This document shows, piece after piece, positions 16,624 to 25,184 of a DNA stretch of 64,000 nt. Each line of letters starts with the position of its first letter. The first letter of the stretch is position 1. Below the pieces are notes generated by a model that was not told the DNA's origin, ran no database searches, and worked only from the letters and a program-made list of their open reading frames with translations. Source of the stretch: Anaeromyxobacter dehalogenans 2CP-C (GTDB lineage Bacteria; Myxococcota; Myxococcia; Myxococcales; Anaeromyxobacteraceae); assembly GCF_000013385.1 (NCBI RefSeq), contig NC_007760.1, positions 2,357,001-2,421,000 of the forward strand. The letters run 5' to 3'. Made by a program: the position numbers and the translations under genes.

Positions 16624-18347
16624 GCCGCGGCCTCCTCGTGGAGCGCGGGCAGCACCAGCGCCGCGGTGGTGCCCACGCCCGGCTGCGAGCCGAACTCGAG
16701 CCGGCCGCCGTGCTCCTTCACGATCCCCGCCGACACCGACAGGCCGAGCCCGGTGCCGCCGCTCTCGCGCTTGGTGGTGAAGAACGGGTCGGTGAGCCGC
16801 GCCAGGTGCTCGGGGGGGATGCCGACGCCCTCGTCGCGCACCTCCAGCACCACCTCGCCGGCGGCCGCGTCGTGGCGGATCGAGAGGCGCAGCCCGTGAT
16901 CGCGGTCGGGGAGCGCCTGGCACGCGTTCAGGAGCAGGTTCACGATCACCTGCTCGAGCCGGTGCGGGTTGCCGCGCACGCGCGGCAGCCCGGGCGCGAC
17001 CGCCAGCTCGAACCGGGAGGTGGCGGCGCGGATGGGCGCCTCGAGCAGGCGCACCGCGGCGCGCGCGGAGGCGCCGAGGTCCATGGGCTCGAGCCGGGGC
17101 GCGTCGTCGCGCCGGGCGAAGTCCTTCAGGTCGTCCACGATGCGCTTGATGCGCCGCCCGCCCTCGGCGATCTCGTCCAGCATCTGCGGGATCTCGTCGC
17201 GCATGCGCGCGTACGGGATGCCGGCCAGCTTCAGCTCGCCCTCGCGCGCGCGCGCGTCGAGCGCCTCCTGCGCGTCGGCGAACGCGGCCTTGAGCGTGGG
17301 GACGTTGAGCAGGATGTAGCCGGCGGGGTTGTTGATCTCGTGGGCGACCCCGGACACGAGCACGCCCATCGCGGCCGCCTTCTGCGCCTGCACGAGCTGG
17401 TGCTGGTGCTCGCGCAGCGCGGCCACGGCCCGCTCGCGCTCGGCCACCTCGCGCTCCAGCGAGGCGGTGCGCTGGGCCACCAGCCGCCGCAGCGACCGGC
17501 TCCAGGCGATGCTGGCGCCGAGCAGCACGAGGATGGGCAGCGCGCCGAGCGCGGCGTAGCGCGCGACGGCCTTCCACCCGATGGGCCTGGGCTCGAGCGG
17601 CCCGAGCCAGCGCGCGTGGATGGCGTCGTAGCGCCCGGTCTGCTTCAGGATGGCGAGCCCCTCGTCGAAGCGCGCGAGCAGCTCGCGATCGCCCTTCCGC
17701 ACGGCGTACCCGTAGCGCTCGGCGCGCACGGGCTCGCCCACGGGCTCGATGTTGGTGAGCCCGAGCTGGCGCTGCAGGTAGATCCCGGGCAGGAGCGCCA
17801 GCACGACGCAGTCGTGCTGGCCGGAGGCGAGCAGGCGCAGCGCGTCGGCGGGCGTCTGCGTCCGGATCACCTCGGCGGCCTTGCCGGCCCGGGTGATCTC
17901 CTCGTCCATGATGCCGCCGCCGAACACCACCACCTCGCGCCCGGCCAGCGCGTCGAGCGAGGCGGGCCGGGGGCCGTCCTTCCGGACGAAGATGGCGTGG
18001 TGGACGATGGCGTGCGGCGCCGCGAAGTCCAGGCGGCGGGCGCGCTCCTCCGACCACGAGATGCCCTGGAGCACGTCGATGCTGCCGTCGGCGAGCCCGG
18101 CCCGGATGCCCGCCCAGTCCCCGAAGCGGAACTCGACCGTGAACCCCATCACCTCGCCGATGGCGCGGGTGAGGTCCACGTTGAAACCGGCCGGCTGGCC
18201 GTTCTCGTCGAGGAACTCGTAGGGCGGGTAGTCGCGGTCGGCCCCGACCACCACCCGCTTCGGCTGCGGCGCGGGCGGGACGGCCCGTGCAACCGGGGCC
18301 GCCGCCAGCACCGCGGCGACGAGCAGGCAAGCGTGGATTCGGCGCAT
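16620..18347 (-). CDS. Sensor histidine kinase with fused periplasmic solute-binding domain
   Basis: A 575-residue inner-membrane kinase. A signal peptide is followed by an SBP_bac_3-type binding domain (about residues 30-250; RVVVGADRDYPPYEFLDENG opens it). One transmembrane segment lies near 260-285 (ALGALPILVLLGASIAW). Then come a short coiled coil, the His box GVAHEINNPAGY near residue 335, and a HATPase domain with NLLLNACQAL, DEGVGIP and GGTGLGLSV. It is a DctB-like partner of the coupled response regulator, but DctB normally senses through PAS-like domains, not an amino-acid-type binding domain. The ligand may therefore be an amino acid such as glutamate or aspartate. Start chosen at the ATG before the signal peptide. 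Confidence 0.9.
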   Translation of the reverse strand: MRRIHACLLVAAVLAAAPVARAVPPAPQPKRVVVGADRDYPPYEFLDENGQPAGFNVDLTRAIGEVMGFTVEFRFGDWAGIRAGLADGSIDVLQGISWSEERARRLDFAAPHAIVHHAIFVRKDGPRPASLDALAGREVVVFGGGIMDEEITRAGKAAEVIRTQTPADALRLLASGQHDCVVLALLPGIYLQRQLGLTNIEPVGEPVRAERYGYAVRKGDRELLARFDEGLAILKQTGRYDAIHARWLGPLEPRPIGWKAVARYAALGALPILVLLGASIAWSRSLRRLVAQRTASLEREVAERERAVAALREHQHQLVQAQKAAAMGVLVSGVAHEINNPAGYILLNVPTLKAAFADAQEALDARAREGELKLAGIPYARMRDEIPQMLDEIAEGGRRIKRIVDDLKDFARRDDAPRLEPMDLGASARAAVRLLEAPIRAATSRFELAVAPGLPRVRGNPHRLEQVIVNLLLNACQALPDRDHGLRLSIRHDAAAGEVVLEVRDEGVGIPPEHLARLTDPFFTTKRESGGTGLGLSVSAGIVKEHGGRLEFGSQPGVGTTAALVLPALHEEAAA

Positions 18348-18405
18348 CGAGGCGCACGCTACGACGGGGCCGCCGCCGGGACAAGGCGGGGGGCAGGGAC
18401 GGGTC

Positions 18406-18476
18406 CGCTCGCCCTGAGCTGTCGAAGGGCGGGCGTTCTCGAACCCGCTCACCCTGAGCCTGTCGAAGGGTGGGCG
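18406..18476. repeat. Two copies of the CCCTGAGC-CTGTCGAAGGG repeat
   Basis: Two adjacent units, GCTCGCCCTGAGCTGTCGAAGGGC and GCTCACCCTGAGCCTGTCGAAGGG, about 40 bases apart. Each can fold through CCCT/AGGG-type arms. Related units occur at 35.3, 37.0 and 53.1 kb in this window. Confidence 0.7.
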
Positions 18477-19182
18477 GGGGCTGCGGACTCTCGAAGCCGG
18501 GTGCCCGTGGATGCGGGTCCTGATGGGCGCTCCCGCCCTCGCCCGCTCGCGCGACGTGGAGAAGGAATGCTCGGCGCGGGGCTTCGGTCGTAGGACGCGC
18601 GCGGGTCGCGTCCGGCGCAGTTGGGCGCGCTCGCAAACTCGGCCGCGCGTATCGCTTCGCGACGCGCGGCCTCAGACATGCTCGCCGCGCACGCCGGCTG
18701 GATACGCGCGCGAGAGGTGATCGTCGCGGGCTGCGCCTGCGCTGACAGTCGCGGTCGCGGGCGAGGGCGTCCGCTTGGCGGACGGGGGGCCGTACTGGCG
18801 GCTTCGAGGTGTTCGGGGGCTCTGCGCGAGATGTTCCTTGCCCCACGCCTCCCGTCCACGTCAGGCCGCCACGGAGGCGATCCGGGCGTTCGCGCCGGAG
18901 CAGAGCGGAGCGAGCCCTCTGCGCGTCTCCAGGATCCTAGACCTGCACCGCCGGGGACAGCCGCTGCAGGAGGGACCGGCGCAGCCGGCGCCGGCGTCGC
19001 GCCGCGGCTGGCCCGCACGGTGCGTCGGCTTCCACGATCCCACCGCACCGGTTCCGGCCATCCATCCACGTCCCGGGCCTTGCGGAGCGAGCACCGCCGC
19101 GAATGCCCGGACCGCCGACCTAGCGGCCCGTTCCAGGACAGGGCCCGCTGGAGGCGGACACGCGCCCCAACGCGAAAGACGA
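18477..19182. other. Long intergenic region without a recognisable gene
   Basis: About 700 bases with open frames on both strands, but no ribosome site, no domain and no recognisable product. Base composition and codon patterns look less regular than in neighbouring genes, so decayed coding DNA is possible. It must contain the promoter of the kinase/activator pair. Confidence 0.4.
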
Positions 19183-19213
19183 CGGCCCCACCCCCGGACC
19201 GGGAGCGGGGCCG
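19183..19213 (-). terminator. Hairpin terminator of the resB-ccsA operon
   Basis: CGGCCCC (19183-19189) pairs with GGGGCCG (19207-19213), 27 bases after the ccsA stop. Read on the minus strand, the stem is followed by TCGTCTTTCG, a partial U-tract. Confidence 0.6.
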
Positions 19214-19239
19214 CCTCGCTTTCGAAGCGCCGGAAGTAC

Positions 19240-21057
19240 CTAGTGCCCCGGCTCCGGCGACGGCTCCTGCTGCTTGCCTGCCGCGTGCGCCGTCCTCCAG
19301 AACTGCGCCGGCAGCAGCGTGAACGCCATGATGGCGAGCTGCGAGGCGATGAAGCCGGTGAGCGCCCAGAACGCGCTGTCCATGAAGCCGTACGAGTGGA
19401 GCCCCACGCCCAGCATGTTCACGCCGAACCAGGACAGGCTGGTGATGACGTTGCCGAAGATCGCCATCGCCATGATGCCGCGCTCGCGGACGAACCCGCC
19501 CCAGCGCGCGTGCAGGATGATCGCGTTCCACAGCACGATGAGCAGCGCGCCGTTCTCCTTCGGATCCCAGCCCCAGAACCGGCCCCAGGACTGGTCGGCC
19601 CAGATGCCGCCCAGCACCGTGCCCAGGAAGCTGAAGAAGAGCGCGAAGCAGATGACGCCGTAGGTCATCCCCATGAGCGCCTTGGTGGTGCCCGGGTCCG
19701 GCTTGCGCACGAGGTGCTTGCGGAGCGTGTAGCCGATGGCCATCGCGCCCGCGAGGAACGTGCCGCTGTAGCCGATGGTGATGGTGACGACGTGGGTGGC
19801 GAGCCAGAAGTTCGAGTCCAGCACCGCCCGCATCATCTCCATCGTGTCGCCGTCGCCGGAGAGGTGGTGCGCCACGATGAGCGAGGCGAACCCCGAGGCC
19901 GCGGCCACCGCGGTCGCGAACCCCTTCCTGTAGATGCGCTCCAGGATGACGCCCAGCACCACCGCGCCCCACCCCACGAACACCGCGGAGGAGTAGAGGT
20001 TCGTGACCGGCGGGCGGCCCTGCAGGAGCACGCGCGAGACGAGGCCCAGCGTGTGGATCAGCGCGCCCGCCACCAGCAGGCCGTACGCGGCCGGCTGCAG
20101 GATCTTCGGCTTCCAGAGCCAGGAGGCGAACAGCGCCAGCATCGCGAGCACGTACACCACCATGCCCGCGTAGAACGGCTGCGCCCGGTTGAAGACGATC
20201 TCGTGGCCCGCGAGGTCGATCGAGTCCGGGCGCGCCGCGGCGTCGGCGGCGGTGACGTCGGCCACCGCGCGGCCGAAGCTCGACGGGTCCTGCGCCATGT
20301 ACGCGACCGAGAGCCGCGCCCAGCCCGACAGCGCGTCCCCCACCTGGCCGGACGCGGCGCCGCGCAGCGCCTGGCCCATGTTGAGCCAGTCGTCGCCGGT
20401 GGTGCCCGCGGCCGGCGGGATCGGGCGGAAGTAGGCCAGCTCCTCGATGGCCTGGTGGCGCTGCTGCGCGCCCGGCGTGCCTGCCGAGGCCACCTCCGCC
20501 GCGAGGCCGGGCGAGCCGGCGAGCTGCACGGTGTTCTTGAGGCGGTAGTACAGGTACACGCGCTCGAACAGGTTCGCGATGGCCGACTGGAAGCGCGTGC
20601 GCTGCTTCGCGTCCACCTGGTGCGCCGCCATGGCCTGCTTCTGGATCTCCTCCAGGTGCGGGACGAGCGCGCTGAACGCGAAGTAGCGGTTCGAGCTCTG
20701 GCGCATGCCCATGAGCCCGAGGACCTCCGGGTCGTTGATCACGAACACCGGGTACTGGTCCGCGAGCTCCGGGCGGAACAGGACGTCCAGGATCCACTCG
20801 TCGGACGAGATGGTCCGGCCCTTCTGCGGGCCGTCGCCGTCCGGGTCGTACCTGAAGCTCTGCTGGCCGCGGATCATCAGCAGCGCGTTGCGCGACACCG
20901 AGTCCACCGGCTTCACGCGCCCGCCCTCCAGCACCGGCAGCCGGCCGAACGCGTCGGTGTCGAACCCGCGGACCGGGCTCGGCGGGATGACGGCGATCGC
21001 CGCGCCGACGACGGCGAGGCCGCCGGCGAGCCAGGGGATCAGCTTCTCGAGCTTCAT
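19240..21057 (-). CDS. ccsA: Cytochrome c biogenesis protein CcsA/ResC (System II)
   Basis: A 605-residue polytopic membrane protein. The C-terminal half carries the tryptophan-rich heme-handling motif WGRFWGWDPKENGALL, followed by several membrane segments and conserved histidines. The N-terminal half has one membrane segment and a large soluble region, longer than in a minimal CcsA, as in other proteobacterial versions. With ResB it exports heme and ligates it to CxxCH motifs of apocytochromes outside the membrane. The start overlaps the resB stop (ATGA). The seven-heme cytochrome at 10.5 kb is an obvious client. Confidence 0.93.
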   Translation of the reverse strand: MKLEKLIPWLAGGLAVVGAAIAVIPPSPVRGFDTDAFGRLPVLEGGRVKPVDSVSRNALLMIRGQQSFRYDPDGDGPQKGRTISSDEWILDVLFRPELADQYPVFVINDPEVLGLMGMRQSSNRYFAFSALVPHLEEIQKQAMAAHQVDAKQRTRFQSAIANLFERVYLYYRLKNTVQLAGSPGLAAEVASAGTPGAQQRHQAIEELAYFRPIPPAAGTTGDDWLNMGQALRGAASGQVGDALSGWARLSVAYMAQDPSSFGRAVADVTAADAAARPDSIDLAGHEIVFNRAQPFYAGMVVYVLAMLALFASWLWKPKILQPAAYGLLVAGALIHTLGLVSRVLLQGRPPVTNLYSSAVFVGWGAVVLGVILERIYRKGFATAVAAASGFASLIVAHHLSGDGDTMEMMRAVLDSNFWLATHVVTITIGYSGTFLAGAMAIGYTLRKHLVRKPDPGTTKALMGMTYGVICFALFFSFLGTVLGGIWADQSWGRFWGWDPKENGALLIVLWNAIILHARWGGFVRERGIMAMAIFGNVITSLSWFGVNMLGVGLHSYGFMDSAFWALTGFIASQLAIMAFTLLPAQFWRTAHAAGKQQEPSPEPGH

Positions 21058-22232
21058 GAGTGCGCCTCCGCCGCGGCCGCACGGCGCCGCATCGACCTTC
21101 TCATCGTGATGGCGAAGTGGACGAGCAGCCCCACCGTGACCAGCACGCAGGAGATGTAAGGCAGGAGCCAGCCCGGGTTCGACACCACCTGCAGGATCGA
21201 GAGGGTGTCGCCCTTCCCGAAGCTGGCCTGGTAGAACGCCTTCCCGTCGTAGCGCAGCGGCTGGTTCATGTAGATGAGCACGTCGCGCGACTCGCCCCTG
21301 GCCGGGTTGTTGAGGTGCACCAGGCTGGAGAAGTTCTTCGGGATCTCCGTGCCCGGGTACACGTCGTGGGTGAAGTCCTTCAGCGTGAGCGAGTACGGCA
21401 GGTAGACACGCCGCGAGCGCATCGCGAGCTGGTAGGTGCGCCCCTCGTAGACGAACTGCTGCGGGGCGGCGAGCAGCGCCGACACCAGCCAGGTGCCGTA
21501 GCTCCGGCCGCCCGCCACCGGCTCGACGAACGCCGCGGTCGCGTTGGGGCGGTCGTCGGTGGTGACCGGCGGCAGCTCGGCCACGCGGATGCTGGTGCCC
21601 ACCCCGGCCGTGGCGATGGCCGGCGCGTCGTTCGGCGTGCGCATGGCCAGGTCGGCGTTCTTGAGGAAGCGCTTCACCTTGAGCGTGATGGGCGTCCCCG
21701 GCACCTGCACCTCGTCGGCGCGGGCGAGCAGCGTCTCGGGGATGCCGTACACCTCGTCCCAGGCCGGGTCGGTGACGTCGATGACCGCCAGCTCGTTCTC
21801 GCGGGGGTACTCCACGTAGTTCGCGGTGTGCCCCTCCTCGAACGCGAGCTGCATGTCCTGCTGGAACATGCCGGTCACGAACTCGCCGATGACGAGCAGG
21901 ATGAGGCCGGCGTGGACGATCCAGAGCCCCGCCTTCTTCCAGGACAGCTCGAGGCGCTTCAGCTGCGCGGCGATGAGGTTCACCGCCAGCACCGCGCCGG
22001 CGAGCGCGCCGCCGGGGAACACCGGCACCGAGAGCACGGTGCCCGGCACGTCCCACCAGACGAGCCAGCTGCGCATGTAGACGTTGACCGCGCCCCAGGT
22101 GCCGAGGTGGACCTGCGCCAGCGTGCAGGCCACCACCAGCACCATCAGCGCCGCCATGCAGACGATGGTGAGCTTCAGCGAGGTGAGCACGCCGAGCAGC
22201 GCGCGCAGGGGCCGGTTCTCAATTCGCGTCAA
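21054..22232 (-). CDS. resB: Cytochrome c biogenesis protein ResB/Ccs1
   Basis: A 392-residue System II partner of CcsA. It has three N-terminal membrane segments (SLKLTIVCMAALMVLVVACT; ALAGAVLAVNLIAAQL; GLWIVHAGLILLVIGEFV), a large periplasmic domain, and a C-terminal membrane segment before an arginine-rich tail. The best start is a TTG at 22232 that overlaps the upstream lipoprotein gene by 14 bases; it keeps the usual N-terminal layout of the family. It ends overlapping ccsA. Confidence 0.9.
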   Translation of the reverse strand: MTRIENRPLRALLGVLTSLKLTIVCMAALMVLVVACTLAQVHLGTWGAVNVYMRSWLVWWDVPGTVLSVPVFPGGALAGAVLAVNLIAAQLKRLELSWKKAGLWIVHAGLILLVIGEFVTGMFQQDMQLAFEEGHTANYVEYPRENELAVIDVTDPAWDEVYGIPETLLARADEVQVPGTPITLKVKRFLKNADLAMRTPNDAPAIATAGVGTSIRVAELPPVTTDDRPNATAAFVEPVAGGRSYGTWLVSALLAAPQQFVYEGRTYQLAMRSRRVYLPYSLTLKDFTHDVYPGTEIPKNFSSLVHLNNPARGESRDVLIYMNQPLRYDGKAFYQASFGKGDTLSILQVVSNPGWLLPYISCVLVTVGLLVHFAITMRRSMRRRAAAAEAHS

Positions 22233-22908
22233 GGCGGAGGCTCTCCAGCAGGGAAACGAACTCGGGCTTGCGCGCGCCGACCGCGGACGCGTCGCCGGAC
22301 ATCTTCAGGAACCAGGTGTTCCCCTCGGTGAACGTGAAGCCAGCCACCACGCGGGTCTTCTGCTGGCCCTCGCCGAGGAAGTCGTAGACCGACACGTCGC
22401 CGGCGCGGGTCTTCACGTGCTTGCGCGCGGACGCGAGCGCGGCGTCGTCGAGCGGCGGCAGGCCGATCTGCCCGCGCCACCGGTTCACGTTCGCGAGCTC
22501 GCCACCCGCCGGACCGGGGAGCACGATCACCGTGACCTCCACCTTGCCGCCCGAGGCCGGGGGCGTGATCGTCGCGTAGCGCATCGCGCCGCCGCCGCGG
22601 ACCTCGTTCCAACCCTTCGGCAGCGTCCACGCCAGCGCGGACGAGCCGGTCGGCTGCGCCGGCGGCGGCACGTCGCCGGCCATGCCGGGCGCGCCCATCC
22701 CGCCGCCCATGCCCGCGGGCATCGCCGCCATGCCGGCCGGCTCCGGCGCCGGCGCAGACTTCGGCACGCGGAAGTGGCTCACCGACTCGCGCTGGCAGCC
22801 GCTCGCGGCCAGCACCAGCGCCCCCACGATCACCCATGCGGGTGCGACCGGCGACCACGGGCGTGCTCCGTTCCGCCTCGCGCCCGGATCAGGTGCTTCG
22901 ACTCGCAT
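22219..22908 (-). CDS. Lipoprotein of the cytochrome c maturation operon
   Basis: A protein of about 229 residues with a lipobox LAASGC after a membrane stretch ([15 protein letters not shown]), so it is anchored in the membrane and faces the periplasm. A Met/Gly/Pro-rich linker follows, then a compact domain (from about residue 95: [23 protein letters not shown]) ending [11 protein letters not shown] do not recognise a named family. It overlaps resB by 14 bases and so is probably translated together with it; an accessory role in cytochrome or redox metal handling is inferred from position only. The first ATG at 22908 gives a somewhat long pre-lipobox region; a shorter start is possible. Confidence 0.7.
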   Translation of the reverse strand: MRVEAPDPGARRNGARPWSPVAPAWVIVGALVLAASGCQRESVSHFRVPKSAPAPEPAGMAAMPAGMGGGMGAPGMAGDVPPPAQPTGSSALAWTLPKGWNEVRGGGAMRYATITPPASGGKVEVTVIVLPGPAGGELANVNRWRGQIGLPPLDDAALASARKHVKTRAGDVSVYDFLGEGQQKTRVVAGFTFTEGNTWFLKMSGDASAVGARKPEFVSLLESLRLDAN

Positions 22909-23212
22909 CCATCCCTCGTGTGCGGGCGGCCAGCCGCCCGGGAAACCGCAGCGAAGTTGCGCATGCCGCAGCGCTGTGACCGTCTGGCGCGGGCTGCCAT
23001 TCAACAGCGAGCCCCCGGAACCCTTCCGTACCAGACGGGGCAGGAACCTATCCCTTGAGATGATCGGGATCAAACGGTTCGTCACGCGCTTTCCGGGCCT
23101 CCCGTGCGGCTCTTTGTCGCAGGCAGCCGCTCGCCCGCGGGCGCCGCCGGACCGCCCGCCCCTTCCCGCTTGCCGCCGGCCCGGCCCGGGCGGACAACTG
23201 GCACCGTCCGTC
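22909..23212. other. Divergent promoter region, no gene seen
   Basis: About 300 bases between the divergent lipoprotein and CDF transporter genes. It should hold both promoters. I could not identify a confident -35/-10 or operator. Confidence 0.4.
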
Positions 23213-24160
23213 ATGACCGCCCCCGCCCCCGCCCGCGCCTCCCTGACCCGCTTCGCCTGGCTCTCCATCGCCGCGGCGGTGACCACCATCGGCCTGAAGA
23301 CCGGCGCGTACCTCCTGACCGGCTCGGTGGGCCTGCTGTCCGACGCGCTCGAGTCGCTGGTGAACCTCGTCGCCGCCATGCTCACGCTGGCGATGCTGGG
23401 GGTCGCGGCCCGCCCTCCCGACGAGGAGCACGCGTACGGGTACGGCAAGGCGGAGTACTTCGCGAGCGGCGCGGAGGGGGCCCTCATCCTGCTCGCGGCC
23501 GCGGGGATCGCCTGGACGGCCACCGAGCGCCTGCTCGCGCCGCGCCCCATCGAGCAGGTGGGGCTGGGCCTCGTCGTCTCGGTGGCGGCCTCGCTCGTGA
23601 ACCTCGGGGTCGCGCGGGTGCTGCTGCGGGCCGGCCGGCGCCACCACTCCATCGCGCTCGAGGCCGACGCGCACCACCTCATGACCGACGTCTGGACGTC
23701 GGCGGGCGTGCTGGTCGCGGTGGGGCTGGTGGCGGTCACCGGGTGGCAGCGGCTCGACCCGCTCATCGCGCTCGCGGTCGCCGCCAACATCGTCTGGACC
23801 GGCGTGAAGATCATCCGCCGCTCGGCGCTCGGGCTGCTGGACCGCGCGCTCGCGCCCGAGGAGCAGGCCGCGCTGCGCGCCGTGCTCGACCGCCACGCCT
23901 GCCCGGAGGTGCAGTTCCACGCGCTCCGGACGCGGCAGGCCGGTGCGCGCCGCTTCGTCACGGTGCACGTGCTCGTCCCCGGCGCCTGGACGGTGGCGCG
24001 CGGCCACGCGCTGGTGGACGCGATCGAGCAGGAGGTGCGGGCGGTGCTGCCCAACGCCACCATGGAGACGCACCTCGAGGCCCTCGAGGATCCGGCCGCC
24101 TGGCAGGACCAGGAGCTCGATCGGCCGCTGCCGCCGGCCGCGCCGCGCCAGGCACCTTGA
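23213..24160 (+). CDS. Cation diffusion facilitator (CDF) family metal transporter
   Basis: A 315-residue inner-membrane metal/proton antiporter. Metal-site motifs of the family are visible: [11 protein letters not shown] in TM2 and [11 protein letters not shown] in TM5 (HxxxD). Six membrane segments are followed by a cytoplasmic domain (from about residue 215) containing [18 protein letters not shown] and a terminal helix. It resembles FieF/YiiP, which export Zn or Fe; metal choice cannot be read with confidence. It stands alone, divergent from the lipoprotein-resB-ccsA operon. Confidence 0.9.
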   Translation: MTAPAPARASLTRFAWLSIAAAVTTIGLKTGAYLLTGSVGLLSDALESLVNLVAAMLTLAMLGVAARPPDEEHAYGYGKAEYFASGAEGALILLAAAGIAWTATERLLAPRPIEQVGLGLVVSVAASLVNLGVARVLLRAGRRHHSIALEADAHHLMTDVWTSAGVLVAVGLVAVTGWQRLDPLIALAVAANIVWTGVKIIRRSALGLLDRALAPEEQAALRAVLDRHACPEVQFHALRTRQAGARRFVTVHVLVPGAWTVARGHALVDAIEQEVRAVLPNATMETHLEALEDPAAWQDQELDRPLPPAAPRQAP

Positions 24161-24192
24161 CGCGGCGCGAACGCCTCGCCATCAGTTGAGCC

Positions 24193-24232
24193 CGCCGGTT
24201 GGCCGGCGAGTGAGGCCGCCGGGTGGCCGGCG
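24193..24232 (+). repeat. Two tandem small hairpins before the methyltransferase gene
   Basis: CGCCGG-TTGG-CCGGCG (24193-24208) and CGCCGG-GTGG-CCGGCG (24217-24232) are near-identical stem-loops 24 bases apart, just before the GGAGG ribosome site of the next gene. They could close the CDF transcript or influence translation of the methyltransferase. Confidence 0.5.
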
Positions 24233-24244
24233 CGGAGGCGGTGC

Positions 24245-25066
24245 ATGAGCCAGGAGACGCTGAACCCGCAGGCCCGCCAGATGGCGGACGAGTCCATGTT
24301 CCGCAACCTGGCCGCGCAGGCCTCGGCCATCTGGCCGCAGGAGGCGCCGCTGTTCCGGCGCTACGAGCTGCCGCCGGGCGCGCGCATCCTCGACGCGGGC
24401 TGCGGCACCGGCGAGATCACCGCCCGCCTCGCCGGCCTGTTCCCGCAGGCGACGCTGCTCGGCGTGGACGTGCTCGAGCCGCCGCTCCGGGTGGCCCGCG
24501 CCCGCCACGGCGCGCTCGCGCCGCGCGTCTCGTTCGCGCAGGGCAGCGTGTTCCACCTGGCGCTGCCGGATCGCGAGTTCGACCTCACCGTCTGCCGCCA
24601 CGTCATCCAGGCCATCCCCCACCCCGAGCGCGCGCTCGCCGAGCTGGTCCGCGTGACGCGCCGCGGCGGGCGCATCCACCTGCTGGCCGAGGACTACGGG
24701 ATGATCCACATCCCGGCGCGCACGCTCGACCCGGCCGACTTCTGGCCGGCCGCGCCGCGCGAGTTCGGGGCCCGCACCGGCTCCGACATGCTGGTGGGCC
24801 GGCGCGCGTTCGCGATGATGCGCGCGCTCGGGCTCGCCGACCTCACGCTCGACTACGTCGCGGTGGACACGCTGCGCGTGCCGCGCGAGACGTTCGCGGC
24901 CATCTGGGAGGCCTGGCGCGACGGCTACGTGGACGCCATCGGCCAGCACACGCGCTTCACGGCCGAGGAGGCGCGGCGCCACTTCGACGACCAGATCGCG
25001 ACCATCCGCGATCCGGACCAGTACGCCGCCTGGATCATCCCGATCCTGTCCGCGCGCGTGCCGTAG
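24245..25066 (+). CDS. Class I SAM-dependent methyltransferase, substrate unknown
   Basis: A 273-residue protein with the SAM-binding motif ILDAGCGTGEITARLAG (about residues 43-59), the acidic ribose-binding residue in LLGVDVLEPPL, and the post-motif FDLTVCRHVIQAIPHPERAL. It resembles UbiE/Methyltransf_11-type enzymes. No neighbour suggests its substrate. It is placed between a transporter and aroG, with a ribosome site GGAGG seven bases upstream. Confidence 0.85.
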   Translation: MSQETLNPQARQMADESMFRNLAAQASAIWPQEAPLFRRYELPPGARILDAGCGTGEITARLAGLFPQATLLGVDVLEPPLRVARARHGALAPRVSFAQGSVFHLALPDREFDLTVCRHVIQAIPHPERALAELVRVTRRGGRIHLLAEDYGMIHIPARTLDPADFWPAAPREFGARTGSDMLVGRRAFAMMRALGLADLTLDYVAVDTLRVPRETFAAIWEAWRDGYVDAIGQHTRFTAEEARRHFDDQIATIRDPDQYAAWIIPILSARVP

Positions 25067-25184
25067 CCGGCCGCGCGACCGGCGGGCCGGCGGTTTCCGG
25101 CCGGGAATCGCCCCTGCGCGGGGTGGAACGGACGCGCCGATCGGGTGTATTTTCGCTCCCCTTCCCCCGCGCCGGAGCGAGCCC

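Noticed and set aside
23053-23075. Possible FNR-like site TTGA...ATCAA before the CDF transporter
   Set aside because: Spacing between half-sites is ten bases, not four, so it does not fit the FNR/CRP layout.
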